From assembly GCA_963772955.1 (NCBI GenBank), contig CAVYZF010000001.1, positions 62,001 through 126,000 on the forward strand: a stretch of 64,000 nt of DNA. The letters run 5' to 3'. A program made the position numbers and the translations under genes. Origin of the DNA: Gp6-AA40 sp963772955 (lineage in GTDB: Bacteria; Acidobacteriota; Vicinamibacteria; Vicinamibacterales; UBA2999). The first letter of the stretch is position 1, and every line of letters begins with the position of its first letter. A model generated the notes under the pieces. That model was not told the origin of the DNA. It did not search any database and worked only from the letters and a program-made list of their open reading frames with translations. Below are positions 25,394 through 34,139 of the stretch, piece by piece.

Positions 25394-26473
25394 CTAGGGC
25401 GCATCTGTCGGGGGCTTCAGCTGGACCAGTCTTCCTTTGAGCCCCGACGACACCTCTACGTGATTATCGGACGTCACAATCACGCCTTCGACGTCGGGCA
25501 GTTTCTCGATGAGCGCCATCCCCTGTTCGGCGCCGAGAATGAATACGCCTGTCGACAGTCCATCAGCAACCGTCGAGGTCTTCGCCATGATGGTCACGCT
25601 GCGGGAGCGGAGCGCAGGCTGACCAGTGTCCGGGTCCAGGATGTGATGGTAACGACGGCCATCACGCATGAAGAAGCGCTCGTAGTCACCTGACGTGCTG
25701 AACGCGGCGTCGGTGAGCTCGATCGCCGCGAAGAGTGTGTCTGGTGCGCCTCGCGGATCCTGCAGACCAACACGCCACGGCCGATCTCCGCGGCGGCCAG
25801 CGACGAACAGATCTCCACCCGCCTGAATCATGAAGTCGGTCAGTCCGCCTCCGCGCAGGATGGTAACCGCGCGATCGATCGCGTAGCCCTTGCCGACGCC
25901 GCCCAGATTCACCTGCATGCCCGCGCGCGCGAGCGACGCGGTGCCCGCGCGATCGTCGATCTGCAGCCCGCGATAGTCGATGAGGGGCAGACGTGGCGCG
26001 ATCTGCGAGCGATCCGGTACGCGACCGTCGATGTCCTGATCGAACTTCCATAGACCGGCGAGCGCCGCGAACGTGACGTCAAACTTCCCTGCGGTCCACT
26101 CGCTCACCTCTTGTGACGTGTGTAGCACCTCGCGGACTTCGGGACTCACCGCCACCGCCGATTTTCCCGCCGCGGCGTTGATGCGCAGGATGTCGCTGCC
26201 TTCTTTCCACACGCTCATGAGCGCATCGAGCCGATCGAACTCGAGGAAGGCCCTGTCGAATGCCGCCACGGCGGCAGCTTCATCCGTCGTCCAGGCACTC
26301 AACTGAACCGCGGTGCCCATGCTGACCCGCGAGCGCTGTACGAGAGCGGCTTCGGCGGGAGGCATGGTCGGCGCGGCGGTGCAGGAGATGAAGGTGAGCA
26401 GGCATCCGAGGGTCGCGCACGCGAGCGCGAGCCATCGAATCACGGGAGATTCCACTACGAGCCATTCTGACAC
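25394..26473 (-). CDS. apbE: ApbE-type FAD:protein FMN transferase (lipoprotein)
   Basis: The 359-aa frame starts at GTG 26473; in-frame GTGs at 26455 and 26443 are also possible. A lipobox (TFIS-C) suggests a lipid-anchored periplasmic enzyme. ApbE signatures are clear: VSMGTAVQLSAW, GKFDVTFAAL, VNLGGVGKGYAIDRAV, QAGGDLFVAGRR, and HHILDPDTGQP with the metal-binding Asp/Thr. The enzyme moves FMN from FAD onto Thr of FMN-binding domains. Its likely client is the protein encoded at 23891. It is convergent with the ferredoxin gene, one base apart. Confidence 0.93.
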   Translation of the reverse strand: MSEWLVVESPVIRWLALACATLGCLLTFISCTAAPTMPPAEAALVQRSRVSMGTAVQLSAWTTDEAAAVAAFDRAFLEFDRLDALMSVWKEGSDILRINAAAGKSAVAVSPEVREVLHTSQEVSEWTAGKFDVTFAALAGLWKFDQDIDGRVPDRSQIAPRLPLIDYRGLQIDDRAGTASLARAGMQVNLGGVGKGYAIDRAVTILRGGGLTDFMIQAGGDLFVAGRRGDRPWRVGLQDPRGAPDTLFAAIELTDAAFSTSGDYERFFMRDGRRYHHILDPDTGQPALRSRSVTIMAKTSTVADGLSTGVFILGAEQGMALIEKLPDVEGVIVTSDNHVEVSSGLKGRLVQLKPPTDAP

Positions 26474-26522
26474 GCGCGGTGTTTGACTGCGTTTCCCGGC
26501 AATGACAGGATGCCGACGCTGT

Positions 26523-26774
26523 ATGCCGCTTTTCGACTTCAGGTGCCGTCAATGCGGGCGCGAGTTCGAGGCGCTGGTCCGAACGGGACAGCCCGCCATC
26601 TGTTCATGCGGCTACAGCGATCTGGAGCAGCTTCCCTCGGGGTTCGCGGTGAGTTCATCGACAATCCGCAAGGCCAACCTGGACGCCGTAAGACAGAAAG
26701 GAGCGAAGGCTCGCAAGGAGAAGCTGCAGGCCGATCACGGCTACATGGAGAAGCACATTCGCGACGAGCACTAG
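26523..26774 (+). CDS. FmdB-type zinc-ribbon protein
   Basis: From ATG 26523 the product is 83 aa. It begins MPLFDFRCRQCGREFEALVR, the FmdB/CxxC putative regulator start, followed by a CSCG second knuckle and a lysine/arginine-rich helical tail. It would bind one zinc. The family function is not established. A second FmdB-type gene is at 53802-54116. It is convergent with the next small gene, overlapping by 4 nt. Confidence 0.82.
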   Translation: MPLFDFRCRQCGREFEALVRTGQPAICSCGYSDLEQLPSGFAVSSSTIRKANLDAVRQKGAKARKEKLQADHGYMEKHIRDEH

Positions 26775-27073
26775 CAGCAGAGACACCGCATCGGGCCGTG
26801 GCCTTCCGAGAGCACTCGGCCGGACGCATCGGCGAGCGTCACGGCGATCGCTCGGCCGTCTTCGAGTCGAAGCACGAGTGGCGCGCCGACGAGATCGGTG
26901 ACATCCTCGTGTGCCGGGACATCGATCGAACCCTCGATTCGATGCCGTCCGGGGATCGGCATTCCATTCCCCGAGAACGCCTGATATCTGGCGATCTTGT
27001 AGTGGACCTGCCTGAGCCCGTCACCGCGGCCGCTCAACTCGCCAACCCCCGCATGTTCCTCGACAAGTCTCAT
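26771..27073 (-). CDS. Small hypothetical protein
   Basis: From ATG 27073 this gives 100 aa without signal peptide. GGGAGG lies about 11 nt upstream. It has a beta-rich middle (HRIEGSIDVPAHEDVTDLVG, then LVLRLEDGRAIAVTLAD) and ends in MRCLCC, which could bind a metal. I do not recognise it. It is divergent from a cytochrome c gene 35 nt away. The start further upstream would overlap that gene and is unlikely. Confidence 0.6.
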   Translation of the reverse strand: MRLVEEHAGVGELSGRGDGLRQVHYKIARYQAFSGNGMPIPGRHRIEGSIDVPAHEDVTDLVGAPLVLRLEDGRAIAVTLADASGRVLSEGHGPMRCLCC

Positions 27074-27108
27074 GCTGATCGGATCCTCCCATATTTCGAG
27101 GCACAATC

Positions 27109-27819
27109 GTGCGCGTGCGACGAACCGTCCTTTTTCTTGCCGCTGTGCTTTCACTCGCCGGTCAACTCGTCTCCGCGCAAGACAAGACGGCGGATCAGGG
27201 GGTCTACACAAACGCCCAGGCTCTGCGCGGCGCGACGGTGTGGGACGCTCACTGTGCCTCGTGCCATCGCGAGGGCGGCAATGCCCCCGTACTGGCTGGC
27301 GAGCGGTTCACCAAGTCGTTTGCCGATGCCACGCTGCTTTCGGTGTTCACGACGATCCAGACCACGATGCCACGCAACGCGCCCAATACGCTGACCCAGC
27401 ATGAATACGTGGATGTCGTGGCGCACCTGCTCAAGCTGAATGGTTACCCCGACGGGATGACCGAGCTCTCCGTCCCGGGCCTCGGTGACATCAAGGTTCC
27501 CGGTCAGGGCGGCAGCCTCGACTTCACCCTCGTCCACGTCGTTGGATGCCTGGCGCAGGCAGGTCGGGTCTGGACACTGGGAAAGGCGACCGACCCGGTT
27601 CGGACCCGGGCACCCGAGGCGGCGACCGACGCCGAAGCCGCCGAGCTCGATCGGGCGCCTCTTGGCACCAGGTCGTTCCGGCTTCAGCAGGTCTATGGCG
27701 CCCCGGCGGGCTGGAGCGGGCAAAGGGTGGCTGCGAAAGGCTTTTTGACCCGGTCTGGCGCCGAAGAACGGGTGAACGTCACGTCGATGAGGGCGCTCTC
27801 ATCGCCCTGCCCGAACTGA
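27109..27819 (+). CDS. Secreted cytochrome c with an extra C-terminal domain
   Basis: The 236-aa product starts at GTG 27109 and has a signal peptide ending near LVSAQ. The heme motif is CASCH with MPRNAPNTL supplying a likely Met ligand, so residues 25-110 form a class I cytochrome c. A second domain (about 125-236) of unknown type follows and has a C-terminal Cys pair. It likely accepts electrons from the adjacent exported oxidoreductases. Confidence 0.82.
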   Translation: MRVRRTVLFLAAVLSLAGQLVSAQDKTADQGVYTNAQALRGATVWDAHCASCHREGGNAPVLAGERFTKSFADATLLSVFTTIQTTMPRNAPNTLTQHEYVDVVAHLLKLNGYPDGMTELSVPGLGDIKVPGQGGSLDFTLVHVVGCLAQAGRVWTLGKATDPVRTRAPEAATDAEAAELDRAPLGTRSFRLQQVYGAPAGWSGQRVAAKGFLTRSGAEERVNVTSMRALSSPCPN

Positions 27820-27855
27820 TATAATTTCCGCCCCAACCCCTGAGAAACGCAGGGG
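27820..27855 (+). promoter_or_regulatory. Candidate promoter and leader hairpin for the second DUF1592 module
   Basis: TATAAT occurs at 27820-27825, directly after the cytochrome stop. A hairpin follows at 27837-27855 with arms CCCCTG and CAGGGG around AGAAACG. The AGGGG in the right arm is also the best ribosome-binding sequence for the gene, so the hairpin could modulate initiation. The -35 region is weak. Confidence 0.4.
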
Positions 27856-27867
27856 AAATTGCCGCCA

Positions 27868-30307
27868 ATGAGACGAAGCGTCTTCGTATGTCTTGCTGCG
27901 TGGGTGACCGTGCTTGTGAGCGCGGGCGACCATCCGTCTGCGTCGGCCCGGGCCGGCCAGGCCGCCGCGGGTGCATCTGCTCGTCAGGCACCGGCCGCAG
28001 TCGCGGCAAAACCAACGGCACCCGCTCCCGATCACGCAGCGCTGGTGAAACGGTACTGCGTCACGTGTCACAACGAGCGCCTCAAGACCGGGGGCCTCGC
28101 GCTCGACGGTGTCTCGCTCACTGACATTCCACCTGGTGCGGAGGTCTGGGAAAAGGTCGTTCGCAAAGTTCGCGCGGGCATGATGCCGCCTGTCGGAGTC
28201 CCGCGGCCCGATCAGTCCGCGCTCGACGGCCTCGTCGCGCATCTCGAAACGACCCTCGACAAGGCGGCGCTCGCGGCGCCCGCTCTGCGCGGACCGACGA
28301 TGCATCGGCTGAATCGCGCGGAATACGGCAACGCGATTCGTGACCTGTTCGCGCTGCAGATCGACGTCAGCTCGCTGCTGCCTCCTGATGAAGAGGCCTT
28401 CGGCTTCGATAACAACGCGAGCGTCCTCAACGTCTCGACATCGTTGATGGATCGATACCTGTCGGCGGCGTGGAAGATCTCGGCGCAGGTCGTGGCGAGC
28501 CCCGCGATCACGCCGGCGCTCGAAACGTTCCGCGTGCGCGGGGACCTATCGCAGCACGATCACGTGCCCGGACTTCCGGTCGGCACACGCGGCGGCATCC
28601 TGATTCGCCACTACTTCCCGGTCGACGGCGAGTATGTGATCAGCCCTCGCCTTTATCGCGAGACCGTCAACATCATTCGCGGCCTGGAGCTGGAGCACGA
28701 TCTCGAGGTCACGCTCGACGGTGAGCGCGTCGTTCTCGCGCGCTTCGGCGGACCAAAGGACGAGCAAGCCAACTACCTGCAGCCGACACTGGCCGGCGAC
28801 GAGATGGAGAAGCGCTTTCAGAAGCGCCTGACCGTCACCGCGGGGCTGCACGACGTCGGCATCTCGTTCATCAAGAAGAGTTCGGCAACCACGCTCGAAC
28901 TGCTGCAGCCGTTCGAGCGTGAGCGTCTCGATCCGATTACGCCCGTCGGGATCCCCGAGCTCGATCGCGTGACTGTGGAAGGCCCATTCAACCCGGTGAA
29001 GAGCGCGCGATCGCCGAGCCGGCTGCGTGTCTTCACCTGCACGCCGACAAGCGACCGCGACGCGGCGCCGTGTGCGAAGACGATCTTGTCTACGGTCGCT
29101 CGACGCGCGTATCGCGGGCCTGTGAGTGAAACCGAGGCGACGCGGCTTCTGAGCTTCTACGAGAAGGAGCGCGCGAAAGGACACTCGTTCGATCAAGGCA
29201 TCGAAAGCGCGTTGACCTTCCTCCTCGTGAGCCCGCGCTTCCTCTATCGAGTCGAACAGGACCCTGCGACCGTCACCCGCGGCGCCTCGTATCGCATCAA
29301 CGACGTCGAGCTCGCGTCACGTCTTTCGTTCTTCCTCTGGAGCAGCATCCCCGACGACGAGCTGCTGGACCTGGCGATCGCGGGACGATTGCGCGAACCG
29401 GCAGTCGTCGAACAACAGGTTCGTCGCATGCTCAAGGACGAACGCTCACGGGCGCTGGGAAGCAACTTCGCGGGTCAGTGGCTGTTCCTGCGCAATCTTC
29501 GCGGCCTCCAGCCTGACGCCGACGTCTTCCCAGACTTCGACCACAACCTCCGCGAGGCGATGCTGCGCGAAACGGAAATGCTCTTCGAGAGCATGGTCCT
29601 CGAGGACAAGAGCGTCATCCGGTTGCTCGATGCCGACTACACGTACGTGAACGAACGGCTCGCGCGACACTACGGCATCCCGAACGTGTATGGCACGCAG
29701 TTCAGGAAAGTGGCCATCACCGACGCTGCTCGCCGGGGACTGCTGGGGCAGGGCAGCATCCTTGCGCTCACCTCGCAGAACAACCGCACGTCGCCTGTGC
29801 TGCGCGGCAAGTACGTGCTGACCAATATCCTCGGCACGCCGCCTCCTGAGGCACCGGCTAACGTTCCTCCACTGAACGAAACGCCGGCCAAGGCGCAGTC
29901 GATGCGCGATCGCATGGAAGACCACCGGCGTAATCCGACGTGCGCCAACTGCCACAAACTGATGGATCCGATCGGGCTCTCGCTCGAGAACTTTGACGGG
30001 ATCGGGCGCTGGCGCACTGTGGACAACGGCGCTGCGATCGACGCGTCCGCACAACTGGCCGACGGCTCGAAGATCGAGGGCCCCGCGGCGCTCCGTCAGG
30101 CGCTGCTGCGCCGGCCCGACATGTTCGCGCGCAACGTGACCGAGATGCTGATGACTTACGCGCTCGGCCATCGAGTCGAGTACCTACGACATGCCGTACG
30201 TGCGCGCCGTCCTCAAGGAATCTGCCAAGAGCGATTACCGTTTCTCATCCCTCGTGCTCGGCATCATCAGGAGTCCCGCGTTTCAGCGGAGGAGAGCAGA
30301 GTCATGA
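27868..30307 (+). CDS. Exported DUF1592-type cytochrome c, copy 2, with a +1 frameshift near its end
   Basis: From ATG 27868 (TTG 27859 also possible) the protein has a signal peptide, a heme site CVTCH (residues 64-68), HRLNRAEYGNAIRDLF, LASRLSFFLWSSIPDDELL, and CANCH with LMDPIGLSLENFDGIG. These are the same domains as the gene at 14669. At 30181-30187 (TACCTAC) an extra C breaks the frame. The paralogue reads EYRDMPLVR there. Skipping C30184 restores YDMPYVRAVLKESAKSDYRF and a TGA at 30305-30307 that overlaps the next ATG (ATGA). Unskipped, the frame runs on into DUF1552 and fakes a fusion of about 1250 aa. Confidence 0.85.
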
Positions 30308-31620
30308 TCATCACGAAGAAGGCCATTCCGCGCCGCACCGTGCTTCGCGGCCTTGGCGTCACGATCGCACTACCGCTGCTCGACAGCATGGTGCCAGCCG
30401 CGACCGCCCTGGCTCAGACGCCGGCGGCTCCCACGTCGCGGTTTGGCTTCGTGTACGTGCCACACGGCTCGATCATGCGCGAGTGGACGCCTGCACAAGA
30501 GGGCGCCAACTTCGAGTTCTCGCCGATCCTGAAGCCGCTGGAATCGTTCCGGAAGCATGTCACCGTGTTGTCCAACCTCTCGAACTATGGTGAGGCCGGA
30601 CACTCTGTGAGCTCCGCGATGTGGCTGAGCGGTACGTTCCCGGCCAAGGGCAGCCTGCTGAAGCTCGGAACGACGGTCGATCAAGTCATCGCCCAGAAGA
30701 TCGGACGCGACTCGACGTTCCCGTCCATGGAGTTTGCAACCGAGGATCACTCCAGCCACCTCGGGAGCTGCGCGGGCGATTTCCTCTGTTCGTACATGAG
30801 CACGATCAGCTGGGCAGCCGCGAATCAGCCGCTGCCGATGGAGATCAACCCGCGCGTCGTATTCGAGCGAATGTTCGGCGGCGATCGGGCAACGCCCGAG
30901 GAGCGGCGCGCCAGGCTCGAGAAGAACACGAGCATCCTCGACGCCGTTGCACAGAGCGCACGCGAACTGTCGGTGCAGCTCGGCGCCCGCGATCGCGGCC
31001 GCATGAGCGACTACATGGACAACGTGCGCGAGATCGAGCGCCGCATCGTCACCGCCGAGCAGCAGCGCGACGAAACCGGCATCGATGCTCCGCCCACGCC
31101 AGTCGGCATCCCCGAGAACTGGGAAGAGCACGTTACGCTGATGTTCGACCTGATGCATCTCGCGTATCAGGGCAACCTGACGCGCGTGACGTCGTTCATG
31201 ATGGCGCGCGAGCTGAGCACGCTCAGCTATCCGCAGATCGGGGTGGCTGACGGTCACCATCCTGTCTCTCACAACAACAACATCCCCGAGCAGGTCGCGA
31301 AGAAGATCAAGGTGGACATCTATCACCTCGATCTCTTCGCGCAGTTCCTGGACAAAATGCAGGCCACGCCTGACGGCGACGGCAACCTGCTCGACCACAC
31401 GTTGTTCCTGTATGGCAGCGGGATGACCAACGGCAACCAGCACGATCACGAGAACCTGCCGACGCTGCTCGTCGGCGGCGGCGCAGGGAAGCACCAGGGC
31501 AATCGGCACATCAGGATGGCCAAGAGCACGCCGCTCTCGAATCTGATGATCTCGCTCATGGACAAGGCCGGCGTCAACTCCGACAAGTTCGGCCAGAGCT
31601 CGGGCCGTATCGATGTCTAG
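30304..31620 (+). CDS. DUF1552 family protein with Tat signal, copy 2
   Basis: The 438-aa product starts at ATG 30304 with the Tat signal RRTVLRGLGVTIALPLLDSM, closely matching the paralogue at 17330. Shared blocks are VYVPHGSIMREWTP, EFATEDHSSHLGSCAGD, NPRVVFERMFGGD, NVREIERRIVTAEQQ and LFLYGSGMTNGNQHDH. The internal Tat signal shows it is a separate protein, not the C-terminus of the DUF1592 protein. It likely works outside the cytoplasm with the DUF1592 cytochrome. Activity is unknown. Confidence 0.9.
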   Translation: MIITKKAIPRRTVLRGLGVTIALPLLDSMVPAATALAQTPAAPTSRFGFVYVPHGSIMREWTPAQEGANFEFSPILKPLESFRKHVTVLSNLSNYGEAGHSVSSAMWLSGTFPAKGSLLKLGTTVDQVIAQKIGRDSTFPSMEFATEDHSSHLGSCAGDFLCSYMSTISWAAANQPLPMEINPRVVFERMFGGDRATPEERRARLEKNTSILDAVAQSARELSVQLGARDRGRMSDYMDNVREIERRIVTAEQQRDETGIDAPPTPVGIPENWEEHVTLMFDLMHLAYQGNLTRVTSFMMARELSTLSYPQIGVADGHHPVSHNNNIPEQVAKKIKVDIYHLDLFAQFLDKMQATPDGDGNLLDHTLFLYGSGMTNGNQHDHENLPTLLVGGGAGKHQGNRHIRMAKSTPLSNLMISLMDKAGVNSDKFGQSSGRIDV

Positions 31621-31621
31621 C

Positions 31622-33070
31622 ATGCGTCGAGCGCTGCTCGTTGCGTCGTGCCTTGCCGTTGCGCTCGGCCTCGGTGTCACTGGCCACGCGCAGTCGGACA
31701 GGCGACTCGTCGTCGCGATGAAGAATCAGGATGCGACGACCGTCAAGGCGCTCCTGAAGCAGCGCGCGGACGTCAACGCCGCTGACGTCGATGGCACGAC
31801 CGCCCTGCAGTGGGCGGCGCATTGGAACGACATCGACACGGTCAAGGCGCTGATCGCGGCGGGCGCGAAAGCGAACGTCGCAAGCCGCTATGGAGTCACG
31901 CCGCTTCATGAGGCCGCCTCAATCGGCAGCGCGCCGATCGTGAACGCGTTGCTCCGCGCTGGAGCAGCCGCTGACTCAACCTACGGCGAGGGCGAGACGC
32001 CACTGATGCTCGCGGCACGGTCGGGAAACCTCGAAGCCGTGAAGCTGCTCCTCGAGGCCGGCGCCAACGTGAATGCAGCGGAGAAGTTCCGCGGGCAGAC
32101 TGCCTTGATGCTGGCCGCTGTCGAGAATCACGCCGACATTGTCCAGGCGCTGACCGCGGCGGGCGCCCAGGTCAACGCGCGGACGATCGAGTATGAGTTC
32201 CAGGACCTGACCGGCGGCGCGGGCGGCATTATCCATGACCGCCCGCAGGGCGCGTTGACCGCATTGATCCTGGCGGCGCGTCAGGGATCGATCGAAGCGT
32301 CCGAACGTCTCGTCGCCGCGGGCGCCGACGTCAACGCAACCGAACCGCAATACAGCTTCACCGCGCTCCAGACTGCGATCTTCAATGGTCACTACGCCCT
32401 CGCCAGGATGCTGTTGGAGAAAGGGGCGGACGCCAACGACGGCTCGCTCTACATCGTCATGGAGATGCGGAACCTGGCGACCTACAGCAACCGGCCGAAC
32501 CCCTCGGATAACGAGCGCGGCGTGAGCCACATGGACGTCGCGCGGCTCCTGCTCGACAAGGGCGCCAATCCCAACGCACCCTACGTCAAGACGATCCCGC
32601 CACGACAGGCCCAGGGGAACATCAACGTTGCTCCGGGAGCGACGCCGCTTTACCGCGCGGTGCGCGCGATCGATCTCGCGGCGGCGCAGCTACTCGTCGA
32701 CCGCGGCGCGAATCCGTCACAGGCGATCAAGGACGGCTCGACGCCGATGATGGCCGCGGCGGGACTGGGCGCGCCACGCGGTGGCGATGAAGAGGTCACT
32801 GAAGCCGGCGACCGCAACGATCCGATCGACGTCATGAAGGTACTGATCGCGAAGGGTGCAAATGTGAACGCCGCTAACGATCAAGGCATGACGCCGCTGC
32901 ACTACGCGGCGCAGCGCGGGTCGGATCGCATCGTCGAATTCCTCGCGAGTCAGGGCGCGCGATTCGATGTGAAGAACAAGCAGGGACGTTCGCCATCAGA
33001 GCTCGCGCGGGGGAAGACCGCCGCGCTCATGAACAAGCTCGCCGCGGGCACCGCGACGACGCAACAGTAG
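31622..33070 (+). CDS. Secreted ankyrin-repeat protein, copy 2
   Basis: From ATG 31622 (ATG 31613, overlapping the previous stop, is equally possible) the product has a signal peptide ending near TGHAQ. About ten ankyrin units follow, for example ADVNAADVDGTTALQWAAHW, ANVNAAEKFRGQTALMLAA and ANVNAANDQGMTPLHYAAQ. It lacks the long Pro/Ala linker of the copy at 18758. It completes the second DUF1592-DUF1552-ankyrin module. It is convergent with the dehydrogenase gene across the second two-hairpin repeat. Confidence 0.9.
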   Translation: MRRALLVASCLAVALGLGVTGHAQSDRRLVVAMKNQDATTVKALLKQRADVNAADVDGTTALQWAAHWNDIDTVKALIAAGAKANVASRYGVTPLHEAASIGSAPIVNALLRAGAAADSTYGEGETPLMLAARSGNLEAVKLLLEAGANVNAAEKFRGQTALMLAAVENHADIVQALTAAGAQVNARTIEYEFQDLTGGAGGIIHDRPQGALTALILAARQGSIEASERLVAAGADVNATEPQYSFTALQTAIFNGHYALARMLLEKGADANDGSLYIVMEMRNLATYSNRPNPSDNERGVSHMDVARLLLDKGANPNAPYVKTIPPRQAQGNINVAPGATPLYRAVRAIDLAAAQLLVDRGANPSQAIKDGSTPMMAAAGLGAPRGGDEEVTEAGDRNDPIDVMKVLIAKGANVNAANDQGMTPLHYAAQRGSDRIVEFLASQGARFDVKNKQGRSPSELARGKTAALMNKLAAGTATTQQ

Positions 33071-33071
33071 A

Positions 33072-33119
33072 GGCGGGCCTTCAGGCCCGCCTGCGCGACG
33101 GCGGGTCTAAAGACCCGCC
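33072..33119. repeat. Two-hairpin intergenic repeat, copy 2 (inverted relative to copy 1)
   Basis: Palindrome GGCGGGCCT-TC-AGGCCCGCC (33072-33091) and palindrome GGCGGGTCT-AA-AGACCCGCC (33100-33119) are separated by 8 nt. They are the same two palindromes as at 5335-5391 in reverse order, so the element is inverted. It fills the gap between convergent genes and could terminate both. Confidence 0.75.
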
Positions 33120-33120
33120 G

Positions 33121-34068
33121 CTACGAGACATCCAACAGGACTTTCAGAATCCCCTTGGTCTGCGCACGGGCGAGCGCGTCCACACCACGTGACAAGTCGA
33201 AGCGATCGGAGATGAGCGCCGCGACCTGCACGTGACCTCGCTCGAGCGCTGCAATCGCCTTGTCGAATGGACCACACCGCGATCCCACCAGCGTGACCTC
33301 GTCGATCACGAACGGCGCCCACGCCAGCTTCTGCTCTCCGGCAACCGTCGTCTTGAGCACGACCGTTCCTCGCGGGCGCACCAGCCTCAGCGACGTCGGC
33401 AGCCCGGACTCTGAGCCGGTACAGTCAATGACGGTATCGAACGAGCGTGCCTCGATCGCGTCCGAGAGCACCGCAGTCGAGATCCCCATGGCTCCGAGGA
33501 TGGCCAGCTTCTCCGGATGTTTGCCGATCGCCAGAACGTGGTCGGAAAGCCTCGTCAGCACCTGCGCGCACAGATTTCCCAGTCGCCCGTCGCCGAGGAT
33601 CGCAATCCGATCTTTCTTGCCGATGGTGAGCTGGACCGGGATCTGAAAGGCCGCGGCCACAGGCTCTGTGAACACGGCCACGTCGTCGGAGAGCGAGTCG
33701 GGAACGACGTGAAGGTTCCGCTGTGGGACCGCGATGTGATCGGCGAAAGCACCGTCGTGGTTGAGGATGCCGAGCACCGTTCGATTGGGGCAGTGCGTCG
33801 GCAACCCCATGCGACAGGTGTCGCAGGTCCAGCACGCGCAGTTGATCTCCCCGACAACCCGCCGCCCGGCAAGTGGACCCGATTCCGCGACGCCGACGAA
33901 CTCGTGACCGAGCACGCCACGAAATCCCATGTAGCCCTTGATCAACTGGAGGTCCGTCTCGCACACGCCGGCCCGGATGACCCTGACCAGCACCTCGCCG
34001 GGAGCCGGCGTGGGTGTCGGCCGTCCGTGTACGACGTCAACCTTCTCGTCCAAAACAATCGCTCGCAT
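33121..34068 (-). CDS. Zinc-dependent medium-chain alcohol dehydrogenase
   Basis: From ATG 34068 the product is 315 aa. The catalytic zinc region is AGVCETDLQLIKGY and GVLGHEFVG. The structural zinc site is CACWTCDTCRMG followed by PTHC. The Rossmann motif is IAILGDGRLGNLCAQVL. The domain is slightly short but complete. It probably oxidises or reduces a small alcohol or sugar with NAD(P). An upstream extension has no protein-like features. It is divergent from the DUF5916 gene, 71 nt away. Confidence 0.9.
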   Translation of the reverse strand: MRAIVLDEKVDVVHGRPTPTPAPGEVLVRVIRAGVCETDLQLIKGYMGFRGVLGHEFVGVAESGPLAGRRVVGEINCACWTCDTCRMGLPTHCPNRTVLGILNHDGAFADHIAVPQRNLHVVPDSLSDDVAVFTEPVAAAFQIPVQLTIGKKDRIAILGDGRLGNLCAQVLTRLSDHVLAIGKHPEKLAILGAMGISTAVLSDAIEARSFDTVIDCTGSESGLPTSLRLVRPRGTVVLKTTVAGEQKLAWAPFVIDEVTLVGSRCGPFDKAIAALERGHVQVAALISDRFDLSRGVDALARAQTKGILKVLLDVS

Positions 34069-34139
34069 CTGATGAAACCTATCAGAAACCGGAGTCCCCT
34101 CCCAACCTTTGAACCGCGATCGGTGTCTAACCACGGCAG

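Noticed and set aside
30181..30187. Programmed +1 frameshift site
   Set aside because: No known slippery context or stimulatory structure, and the paralogue needs no shift; an indel is simpler.
27859..31620. Single 1253-aa DUF1592-DUF1552 fusion protein
   Set aside because: A Tat signal lies in the middle, the DUF1592 end is in the other frame, and an ATGA overlap joins two separate genes as in the paralogous module.
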